From: CAZWDO01 sp964632485 [NCBI: uncultured bacterium]
Lineage (GTDB): Bacteria; JAGOEH01
Direction: 5' to 3'
Assembly (NCBI GenBank): GCA_964632485.1
Contig: CAZWDO010000001.1
Span: forward strand, 1 to 5,434
DNA length: 5,434 nucleotides
Part shown: positions 1-5,434 of the stretch, in pieces
Numbering within the stretch: the stretch's first letter is position 1
How the letters are laid out: every line of letters begins with the position of its first letter
The notes under the pieces: model-generated
What the model was told of the DNA's origin: nothing
Seen by the model: only the letters and a program-made list of their open reading frames with translations
Database searches by the model: none
Translations under genes and position numbers: made by a program

Positions 1-1
1 C

Positions 2-3000
2 CGATGGTTGATCCGCGTGGCGGCGCGTATGCAATCGGCCGGCGGCGACCGCGCCCGTTTCATCGAGAACCGCGGCCAATGGCCGGCCGAGGTGCGCTTT
101 CTGGCCCAAGTCGGCGGTATGAACGCCTGGATCACCGATTTCGGCGCGGTCTATGATTATTACATAATTGAACGTGACTCAGCGGCCGAACAACTTTCTG
201 TCACCATGCCGGGAATGAACGCGCCAGCGGGCGCTCCGGCCGCGCCAGGCATCAACGGCGCCCCGGGCGTGACGGGCATGGGCGCGCATGGCGGTTTGCC
301 GGGGGATGCGTCGATGGGCAATAACGACCAGGATACGCGCCGTATCCGCGGACACGCGCTGCGCGCCGAACTGGAGGGATGCCGACGCGGCGCGCTGGCG
401 CGCGGCCTCGATCCGCGGCCCGGGTATCTCAACTACTTTATCGGCAATGACCGCTCGCGCTGGGCCTCGCGCGTGCGCGTCTATGACGAGGCGCGGCTCG
501 AGGGCGTGTACGACGGCATCGACGCGCGCTACTACCCGGATGGCGGCTCGATCCGCTACGATTATATCGTCAAGCCCGGCGCCGATGTAGGCCAAATCCG
601 ACTGCGCGTCAGCGGCGCGGACGATGTGTCGGTGGACGAACGCGGCGAACTGACGCTGCGCACCAGCCTGGGCGAAGTGCGCCACGCCCGCATCGTGGCC
701 TATCAGGAAGGCAGCCCCAATCCCCAATGGATGGGCCGCAAAAGCGGTGCGAGCCGCACCGGGCTCGCTGGCGCGACCGAAGCGGGCATGGCGGCGGACG
801 CCACCGCCGGTACGAGCCGTACTGGCGGTACGAGCCGTACCGGCAGTCCAACCAGTACCGGCAGTCCAACCAGTACCGACGGGGCGGCATGGGATACTCA
901 CATTGCAGTGGGCAATGCCAGCGCTGAACATGGCCGGCCGGGCGCCGCGGGCGCGGTGCGCTGGCCGCGGGACGCGGAAGGGCGCGCGCAAGTGCCCTGC
1001 CGCTTCGTGGAGAACGGCGACGGCACCGTCGGCCTGCGCGCCGAGGGCTATGACCCGGAACGCGAACTGATCATCGATCCGCTAATCTGGTCCACCTTCC
1101 TGGGAGGTTCTCAGGATGATTATATACAGAAAATGGAAGTGGACGGCGACGGCAACGTGGTGGTGGCGGGCTATACCTATTCCAGCGACTATCCCGTTAC
1201 CGCGGGCGCCTATGACGAGAGTTTCAATGGCGGCAATACCGATATTTTTATCACCAAACTCGCGGCTGACGGTTCGAGCCTGATTTATTCCACCTATCTC
1301 GGCGGGTCGAACTATGAGGAACTCCGCGCGCTGGCCTTGGACGCCTCGGGCCGGGCCGTGGTGGCGGGCTATACTTCCTCGAGCAATTTTCCCGCGACCG
1401 CGGGCGCCGCGCAGACCGTCTTCGGCGGCTATGGCTATTATGACGCCTTTGTCGCGCGCCTGACGGCCGACGGGACAGGGCTGGATTATGCCACCTATCT
1501 TGGCGGGTCGAGCGAGGACTACGCCCAGGCGCTGGCCTTGGACGCCGCGGGCCGGGTGGTGGTGGCAGGCTCTACCTACTCCAGCAATTTCCCCGCGACC
1601 GCGGGCGCCGCGCAGACCGTCTTCGGCGGCGGTAGGGACGCCTTTGTCGCGCGCCTCGCGGCTGACGGTTCGAGCCTGGAGTATGCTACCTATCTCGGCG
1701 GGTCGAACTATGAGGAACTCCGCGCGCTGGCCTTGGACGCCTCGGGCCGGGCCGTGGTGGCGGGCTATACCTACTCCAGCAATTTCCCCGCGACCGCGGG
1801 CGCCGCGCAGACCGCCTCCGGCGGCAATAGTGACGCCTTTGTCGCGCGCCTCGCGGCCGACGGCGCGAGCCTGGAGTATGCCACCTATCTCGGCGGGTCA
1901 AGCAGTGACTACCCCCAGGCGCTGGCCTTGGACGCCTCGGGCCGGGCCGTGGTGGCGGGCTATACTTCTTCCTTCGATTACGCGATCACCGATGACGCCA
2001 TCGATTGGTGCAATAATAGTGGAAATGATGGCTTTGTCACTAAACTCGATTTCAATCCTTGCCCGGACAATCATAAACCCCGCGTTTTCACGAATAGTAA
2101 TGATAATCCTACCAGCCGTTCATGTGGTCTTCGTGGCAATATTTCCACCGATAACGGCTATACGGTTACGGCAAAAGGCTTCTGCTATGCCACGGATCAT
2201 CTGCCTACTCTCGCCGATGACCACACGAATGACGGCACGGGCATCGGCGATTTTTATTCCACTATCACCGGGCTGACGCCCAACACACTCTACTATTACC
2301 GCGCCTATGCCACCAATTCCCAGGGTACGGCCTATGACGGTTGCCGCTCCTTCACCACGCTGCAGGCTTATCCGCAAATCCGCATCACCGGCAACGGCAA
2401 CGATATCAGCGACGGCGACGCCACGCCCTCGGTCTGGGACCACACGGATTTCGGCAATGTGGCGGTTTCCGGGTCCAAGGAACTCACCTATACCATCGTC
2501 AACGACAATGACGGCGACCTGCTGCTCACCGGCGATCCCATCGTGGATATCTCGGGCGCCCAGGCCGCCGACTTCTCCCTCGTCGCCGCGCCCGACGCCC
2601 TGATCCCGGGTTTCGGCTCCTCCACCTTCACCATCCGCTTCGAACCGGGCGATCTCGGCCTGCGCCAGGCGGAACTGCGCGTCTTCAACAACGATACCCG
2701 CAGCCAAATCAGTCCATATAATTTCATCATCCAGGGCGCGGGGTTCGACGGCTTCAACCTCAGCGGCCGCGTCACCCTCTCCGGCCAGGCCCTCGCCGGG
2801 GTAACCCTCGCCGTTAGCGGCGACCAGTCCCTCACGGCGGTCAGCGACGCCAATGGCGATTTCCATATCCCGGGACTCACCGCGGGCGGCAATTATACGC
2901 TCACACCTTCCAAATCCGGCCATTCCTTTTCGCCCGCTTCCTATGCCTATACTGACCTCCAGGCCAATCAGACCAATCAGAATTTCAGCGCCACCCTGCT

Positions 3001-4117
3001 CACCTATACCCTCAGCGGCGCCATCCGCAGCGGCGGTCAGCCCTTCCCCGGGGTAACGGTCGCGCTCTCCGGCGGCGCCTCAGCCACCACTACCACCGAC
3101 GTGGACGGCGAGTACAGTTTCGCCAACCTGCCCTACGGGTCCAATTACACCATCACGCCCAGCCAGACGGGCTACACTTTCTCGCCCTCCAGCCGTTCCT
3201 ATACGCCGCTCACCGGGCATCAGGCCAATCAGGATTTCACGGTGACGCAAAATGTCTATAGCATTGCGGGGCGCGTCACCACGCCCGGCGGCGCGGGCCT
3301 TTCCATGGCGAGCATCACGGTCAGCGGCGACGCTGCCACCGAGGTGTTCACGGACGGCAACGGCGCCTACATCGTCAGCGGGTTGGCGCATGGCGGGGAT
3401 TATACGCTCACGCCCGCCAAATCGGGCTATACCTTCACGCCGGCCAGCCTCGAATTCGCCGATTTGCAAGCCAATCAGACCAACCAGAATTTTAGCGGGG
3501 CTCTCGACACCTGGAGCCTCAGCGGCCATATCACCGTCGGCGGCGTGGGACTCTCCGGCGTTACGGTCTCGGTCTCGGGCAGCGCCCATACCGCGGCGAC
3601 CACCGACGCGGCCGGGCATTACCAGATCAGCGGCCTGGGTTCCGGCGGCGCGTATCTGCTCACGCCCTCCAGGACGGGCTATACCTTCAATCCCATTGAC
3701 CGCGAATACGCCAATTTGAGCGCGGATCACGCGGACGGCGATTTCACGGCCACGCTCAACACCTATACCCTCAGCGGCCGGGTTACCCACAACGGCGCGG
3801 CCTTCGCGGGCGTAACGGTGACGCTCGGCGGCGGGGCCAATGCCGCCACTACCAGCGACGCCAACGGCGACTACCAGTTCCTCAACGTGGCGCATGGCGG
3901 CAATTACACGCTGACGCCCTCCAAAACCGGCTACCACTTTACGCCGGGATCGTACTCCTACAGCGGCCTTTCCGCGTCGCACCAGCATCTCCACCGATGG
4001 CAGCGGCAACTACATGCTCAGCGGCCTGGCGCACGGCGGCAATTACACGCTGACGCCCGCCAAAACGGGCTACGGCTTCACGCCGCCAACCCGCAGTTTC
4101 GCCAATATCACCGCTAA
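2..4117 (+). CDS. Giant SBBP-repeat / carboxypeptidase-regulatory-like repeat surface protein, upstream fragment (5' partial, frameshifted 3' end)
   Basis: The frame is open from the window edge to a TAA at 4115-4117. A TTG at position 8 and an ATG at position 29 are possible starts. Neither gives a signal peptide before the conserved FIENRGQW block, and such proteins are normally exported, so the true start probably lies upstream. Domain order, counted from position 8: DUF7948-like head (residues 18-360), five SBBP repeats (362-682), fibronectin III-like domain (691-784), choice-of-anchor D domain (789-912), then carboxypeptidase-regulatory-like repeats from residue 916. No catalytic motif or transmembrane segment is seen, so a structural or adhesive extracellular role is inferred. 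The last 43 residues (1327-1369, rich in His, Arg and Gln) do not resemble the repeats. They result from a frameshift near 3984, and the genuine continuation lies in the next frame. The coding call is very secure; the biological role is not known. Confidence 0.9.
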   Translation, partial: RWLIRVAARMQSAGGDRARFIENRGQWPAEVRFLAQVGGMNAWITDFGAVYDYYIIERDSAAEQLSVTMPGMNAPAGAPAAPGINGAPGVTGMGAHGGLPGDASMGNNDQDTRRIRGHALRAELEGCRRGALARGLDPRPGYLNYFIGNDRSRWASRVRVYDEARLEGVYDGIDARYYPDGGSIRYDYIVKPGADVGQIRLRVSGADDVSVDERGELTLRTSLGEVRHARIVAYQEGSPNPQWMGRKSGASRTGLAGATEAGMAADATAGTSRTGGTSRTGSPTSTGSPTSTDGAAWDTHIAVGNASAEHGRPGAAGAVRWPRDAEGRAQVPCRFVENGDGTVGLRAEGYDPERELIIDPLIWSTFLGGSQDDYIQKMEVDGDGNVVVAGYTYSSDYPVTAGAYDESFNGGNTDIFITKLAADGSSLIYSTYLGGSNYEELRALALDASGRAVVAGYTSSSNFPATAGAAQTVFGGYGYYDAFVARLTADGTGLDYATYLGGSSEDYAQALALDAAGRVVVAGSTYSSNFPATAGAAQTVFGGGRDAFVARLAADGSSLEYATYLGGSNYEELRALALDASGRAVVAGYTYSSNFPATAGAAQTASGGNSDAFVARLAADGASLEYATYLGGSSSDYPQALALDASGRAVVAGYTSSFDYAITDDAIDWCNNSGNDGFVTKLDFNPCPDNHKPRVFTNSNDNPTSRSCGLRGNISTDNGYTVTAKGFCYATDHLPTLADDHTNDGTGIGDFYSTITGLTPNTLYYYRAYATNSQGTAYDGCRSFTTLQAYPQIRITGNGNDISDGDATPSVWDHTDFGNVAVSGSKELTYTIVNDNDGDLLLTGDPIVDISGAQAADFSLVAAPDALIPGFGSSTFTIRFEPGDLGLRQAELRVFNNDTRSQISPYNFIIQGAGFDGFNLSGRVTLSGQALAGVTLAVSGDQSLTAVSDANGDFHIPGLTAGGNYTLTPSKSGHSFSPASYAYTDLQANQTNQNFSATLLTYTLSGAIRSGGQPFPGVTVALSGGASATTTTDVDGEYSFANLPYGSNYTITPSQTGYTFSPSSRSYTPLTGHQANQDFTVTQNVYSIAGRVTTPGGAGLSMASITVSGDAATEVFTDGNGAYIVSGLAHGGDYTLTPAKSGYTFTPASLEFADLQANQTNQNFSGALDTWSLSGHITVGGVGLSGVTVSVSGSAHTAATTDAAGHYQISGLGSGGAYLLTPSRTGYTFNPIDREYANLSADHADGDFTATLNTYTLSGRVTHNGAAFAGVTVTLGGGANAATTSDANGDYQFLNVAHGGNYTLTPSKTGYHFTPGSYSYSGLSASHQHLHRWQRQLHAQRPGARRQLHADARQNGLRLHAANPQFRQYHR
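248..310 (+). repeat. Short collagen-like Gly-X-Y stretch
   Basis: Residues 81-101 read as triplets GIN, GAP, GVT, GMG, AHG, GLP, GDA, with glycine at the first position in all but one. The surrounding segment (roughly residues 68-105) is rich in Gly, Ala, Pro and Met. It lies between two conserved blocks of the head domain and is probably an exposed loop insertion. Seven triplets are few for a stable triple helix, so the resemblance may be only compositional. Confidence 0.45.
809..880 (+). repeat. Coding minisatellite, four 18-base units
   Basis: Four contiguous 18-base units occur at 809-826, 827-844, 845-862 and 863-880. They encode GTSRTG, GTSRTG, SPTSTG and SPTSTD. The first two differ by one base, and so do the last two. 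A diverged copy encoding GASRTG is at 746-763. The unit length is a multiple of three, so copy-number change would keep the frame. The encoded segment is a flexible Gly/Ser/Thr-rich insert within the head domain. Confidence 0.85.
1259..1374 (+). repeat. Near-identical direct repeat, copy 1 (partner 1655-1770)
   Basis: Compared by eye with 1655-1770, exactly 396 bases downstream, the two 116-base stretches differ only within nine bases (1283-1291 against 1679-1687, five mismatches). The last 83 bases (1292-1374) are identical, including silent positions. The offset equals two SBBP units, which suggests recent duplication of a two-unit block or gene conversion. Confidence 0.85.
1655..1770 (+). 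repeat. Near-identical direct repeat, copy 2 (partner 1259-1374)
   Basis: This is the second copy of the block described at 1259-1374. It spans the end of SBBP unit 3 and the first part of unit 4. Similarity continues at a lower level to about 1810. Confidence 0.85.
2078..2359 (+). other. Fibronectin type III-like domain of the Bacteroidetes surface-protein type
   Basis: Residues 691-784 contain GNISTDNGYTVTAKGFCYAT, then a DDHTNDGTGIGDFYSTITGL segment, LTPNTLYYYRAYATNSQGTA and a closing CRSFTT. These match the 'TSGGNITSDGG..VTARGVCWST' and 'LTPNTTYYVRAYATNSAGTAYG' patterns I know from tandem Fn3-like domains in Bacteroidetes extracellular proteins. Only one copy is present. Its DNA is markedly AT-richer than the surrounding arrays, and it holds four of the five clustered cysteines (685 just before it, then 706, 726 and 779). 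It probably acts as a spacer or binding module outside the cell. Confidence 0.75.
2372..2743 (+). other. Choice-of-anchor D / ASPM-SPD-2-Hydin-like domain
   Basis: Residues 789-912 show the pattern 'P.I.I.GNGN.I.DGD.TPS..D.TDFG.V.V', then YTIVNDNDGDLLLTGDP, ISGAQAADFSLV, a GSSTFTIRFEPGDLGLRQAELR segment, NND and a closing FIIQGAG. These are hallmarks of the choice-of-anchor D domain, an immunoglobulin-like fold frequent in large bacterial exported proteins. It directly precedes the long repeat array with a three-residue linker. The fold call is strong; its ligand, if any, is unknown. Confidence 0.8.
2753..3985 (+). repeat. Carboxypeptidase-regulatory-like tandem repeats, units 1-5
   Basis: Units start at 2753, 3005, 3257, 3512 and 3764. 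The first four are 252, 252, 255 and 252 bases long; unit 5 breaks off at residue 74 of 84. A typical unit reads YTLSGRVT, a G..LAGVTVTLSG strand, a TTDA.GEYSFSGL turn, HGGNYTLTPSKTGY, FTPAS..Y..L, then ANQ.NQNFTATLNT. This is the prealbumin-like beta-sandwich family annotated as carboxypeptidase regulatory-like. In peptidases this is a small accessory domain; in long arrays such as this it is structural, forming a stalk or fibre. No cysteine occurs in the array. Confidence 0.85.
3974..3995 (+). other. Out-of-register repeat junction causing a frameshift
   Basis: In the upstream frame unit 5 is read up to SASHQ (glutamine codon 3983-3985). Unit 6 then resumes in the next frame at about 3984 with SISTDGSGNY, equivalent to residue 28 onward of a normal unit. 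Units 5 and 6 together are 391 bases instead of 504 or 507, so 113 or 116 bases are missing, which shifts the frame by one. The exact breakpoint cannot be fixed because the lost sequence is not present. Confidence 0.85.
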
Positions 4118-5434
4118 TCAGACAGGCCAGGATTTTACCGCCGCGCTGGTGACCTATACCGTGAGCGGCCATATCACCTCCGGCGGCGCGCCTTTGGCCG
4201 GGGCGACCATCACTCTCGGTGGCGGGCCTTCGGGCGCGACGGCAACCGACGCGGCGGGCGCATGGAGTTTCAGCGGCCTGGCCCATGGCGGGACTTATAG
4301 CTTCACACCGTCGAAAACGGGCTATAGCTTCACGCCCGCGACGCGCACCCTGGAGGCGCTCGCCGCCTCGCACGCGGCGGAGAATTTCACGGCAACGCTC
4401 AACAGCTACGGTATCAGCGGCCGTGTGACCCATCTTGGCGCGGGCCTCGCCGCCGCCACACTGACCGTCAGCGGGGACGCCGCCCTGAGCGCGGTCAGCG
4501 ATGCCGACGGCAATTACGCCATCAACGGCCTGCCCGCGGGCGGCGCCTATACGGTCACCCCGTCTAAAGCCGATTACGGATTCAGTCCGCTCAACCGCGC
4601 GTATGCGAATCTGAGCGCGTCGCAGACGGAGCAGAACTACAGCGCTTCGCTCAACACCTACAGCGTCAGCGGCCGCATCACCGACGGCGGCGGCGCGGGC
4701 CTGGCCGGTGTATCGATTACGGTCGGCGGCGACGTTACCGGCATCGTGGTCAGCGACGCCACCGGCGCCTATATCGTCAGCGGCCTGGCTGCGGGCGGCA
4801 ATTATACGCTTACGCCAGCCAAGGCGGGCTGGAGTTTCTCCCCGGCCCTGCTCAGCTATACGAATTTAAGCTCGGCGCAGATTGATCAGAATTTCACCGC
4901 CGCGGCCCATACCTATACCCTCAGCGGCCGTATTACCCAGTCGGGGGCGGCCCTGGCCGGGGCGACCGTGACGCTGAGCGGGGCAACTTCGGCCACCGCC
5001 ACCACGGACGCCAGCGGCGAGTACTCGTTCAGCGGCCTGGGCCGCGGCGGGGCATATACGGTTACGCCCAGTTTCGTGGGCCGGGTCTTCACGCCGACGA
5101 GCCGATCAGTCCCGTCGCTGGTCGCGGATCAACCTGGACTGGATTTCGAAGCCGCGGCCCTGACCTACAGTAGCAGCGGCCGCATCACCACCGCGGGCGG
5201 GGTTGGCATCGCCTGGACCACCATCGAGGTCAGCGGGGACGCTTCCTTCAACGTGGTCGGGGACGCCGGCGGCTATTACACGGTCGCGGGCCTGGCGCAC
5301 GACGGCAAATATACCCTTTCCCCGGTCAAAAGCGGCTATAGCTTCAATCCCGGCCAACGAGTCTATAACAAGCTGGCCGCTTCGCAGAGCAATCAGGATT
5401 TCCAGGGAACGCTCAACACCTATACCATCAGCGG
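3984..5434 (+). CDS. Downstream continuation of the repeat protein in the shifted frame (3' partial)
   Basis: From 3984 the frame beginning at positions divisible by three is open to the window end, 483 complete codons with no stop. It encodes the second part of repeat unit 6, units 7-11 and the first residues of unit 12. These are the same 84- or 85-residue units found upstream in the other frame, with motifs such as SGLAHGGNYTLTPAKTGY, so this is the rest of the same protein rather than a separate gene. No ribosome binding site is seen; the ATG at 4014 falls inside a repeat and is an unlikely start. If the frameshift is real, this part would not be translated from the upstream start and the locus would be a broken gene. 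If it is an assembly or sequencing error, one uninterrupted protein of more than 1,800 residues is encoded here. The C-terminus, where an anchor or secretion signal would be expected, lies beyond the window. Confidence 0.85.
3986..5434 (+). repeat. Carboxypeptidase-regulatory-like tandem repeats, part of unit 6 to start of unit 12
   Basis: In the shifted frame the remainder of unit 6 ends at 4154. Complete units follow at 4155-4406, 4407-4658, 4659-4913, 4914-5165 and 5166-5420 (252, 252, 255, 252 and 255 bases), and unit 12 begins at 5421. The regular spacing and preserved motifs show that this stretch has evolved as coding sequence in this frame. The 255-base units carry an extra residue in a GGAGL or GGVGI segment. 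The array runs past the window edge. Confidence 0.85.

Larger units (their letters stand above)
59..1087 (+). other. DUF7948-like N-terminal domain with two low-complexity inserts
   Basis: This is the head domain that commonly precedes SBBP repeats. Visible hallmarks are FIENRGQWPAEVRFLAQ at the start, WITDFGAVYDYY, then YLNYFIGNDRSRWASRVRVY, GVYDGIDARYYPDGG, IRYDYIVKPGADVGQIRL, the GELTLRTSLGEVRHARIVAYQE segment, and finally YDPERELIIDPLIWSTFLGG leading into the first SBBP unit. The order and spacing of these blocks match what I recall of the family. The domain is interrupted by a Gly/Ala/Pro-rich stretch after the first blocks and by a Gly/Ser/Thr-rich stretch after the AYQE block. Both look like loop expansions. 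The function of the domain is unknown. Confidence 0.8.
1091..2053 (+). repeat. Five tandem SBBP (seven-bladed beta-propeller type) repeats
   Basis: Units begin at the STYLGG/ATYLGG motif: 1091-1288, 1289-1489, 1490-1684, 1685-1879 and 1880-2053, giving 58 to 67 residues each. Each carries the pattern TYLGGS, an ALALDASGRAVVAGYT-like strand, a FPATAGAAQ-like segment, and DAFVARLAADGSSLEY before the next unit. This is the SBBP consensus. Units 2 to 4 are the most alike, while unit 1 and the second half of unit 5 have diverged (unit 5 ends VTKLDF instead of the usual linker). SBBP repeats are thought to form beta-propeller blades. Five units may be an incomplete propeller or may be completed by neighbouring sequence. 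Confidence 0.9.

Noticed and set aside
179-991. Minus-strand open frame of 270 codons opposite the head domain
   Set aside because: It is a low-complexity Ala/Arg-rich translation antisense to conserved DUF7948 blocks, a shadow of the real frame.
1488-2276. Plus-strand open frame of 262 codons in another frame within the SBBP region
   Set aside because: It is a Pro/Arg/Trp-rich out-of-frame reading of the SBBP array. The SBBP motifs are in the main frame.
2120-2923. Minus-strand open frame of 267 codons opposite the Fn3 and choice-of-anchor D domains
   Set aside because: The plus strand encodes well-conserved domains here. The minus product has no recognisable motif and no sign of its own ribosome binding site.
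3080-4009. Long open frame on the minus strand (309 codons) across the repeat array
   Set aside because: It mirrors the plus-strand repeats in GC-rich DNA that rarely forms stops. Its protein is periodic and Arg/Gly/Ala-rich with no recognisable domain, and it lies wholly inside a strongly supported coding region.
3984-4117. Programmed ribosomal frameshift as the explanation for the frame change at unit 5/6
   Set aside because: The frame change coincides with loss of about 113 or 116 bases of a repeat unit, which a ribosomal shift would not explain. No slippery heptamer is seen at the junction.
4014-5434. Separate gene starting at the ATG at 4014
   Set aside because: The ATG is in the middle of a repeat unit, no ribosome binding site precedes it, and the product would begin mid-domain.
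1091-5434. CRISPR array or mobile-element repeats as the cause of the repeated DNA
   Set aside because: The repeats are long (about 200 and 252 bases), contiguous, in frame and encode known protein repeat families. There are no short repeats with unique spacers, no transposase and no terminal inverted repeats.

Overview
The window lies entirely inside one very large plus-strand gene for a modular, repeat-built exported or surface protein. No second gene, RNA gene, mobile element, CRISPR array, promoter or terminator could be supported. The reading frame is open at the left edge and coding continues past the right edge, so both ends of the gene are missing. The DNA is GC-rich over most of its length. 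The domain set (a DUF7948-like head, SBBP beta-propeller repeats, a Bacteroidetes-style fibronectin III domain, a choice-of-anchor D domain, then carboxypeptidase-regulatory-like repeats) is typical of giant extracellular proteins from free-living or uncultured Gram-negative-type bacteria, for example the FCB or PVC groups and related candidate phyla. Nothing here fixes the phylum.

Layout, with residues counted from the TTG codon at position 8. Positions 59-1087 encode the N-terminal DUF7948-like domain, carrying two low-complexity inserts: a short collagen-like Gly-X-Y stretch and an 18-base minisatellite. Positions 1091-2053 hold five SBBP repeats, some nearly identical at DNA level. Positions 2078-2359 encode a fibronectin III-like domain in clearly AT-richer DNA with a cluster of cysteines. 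Positions 2372-2743 encode a choice-of-anchor D (ASPM/SPD-2/Hydin-like) domain. From 2753 to the window end there is a tandem array of 84- or 85-residue beta-sandwich repeats: eleven recognisable units plus the start of a twelfth.

The most notable point is at about 3984. Repeat unit 5 joins unit 6 out of register: the two units together span 391 bases instead of 504 or 507. The missing 113 or 116 bases are not a multiple of three, so the frame shifts. The upstream frame then ends at a TAA (4115-4117) after 43 aberrant residues, while the repeat array continues without a stop in the next frame for at least 483 codons. This is either a real truncating deletion, separating the head from its C-terminal part, or a repeat-collapse error in assembly or sequencing. 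The sequence alone cannot decide.

No enzymatic function is visible. The likely role is structural or adhesive at the cell surface or outside the cell, but that is inference from domain types.
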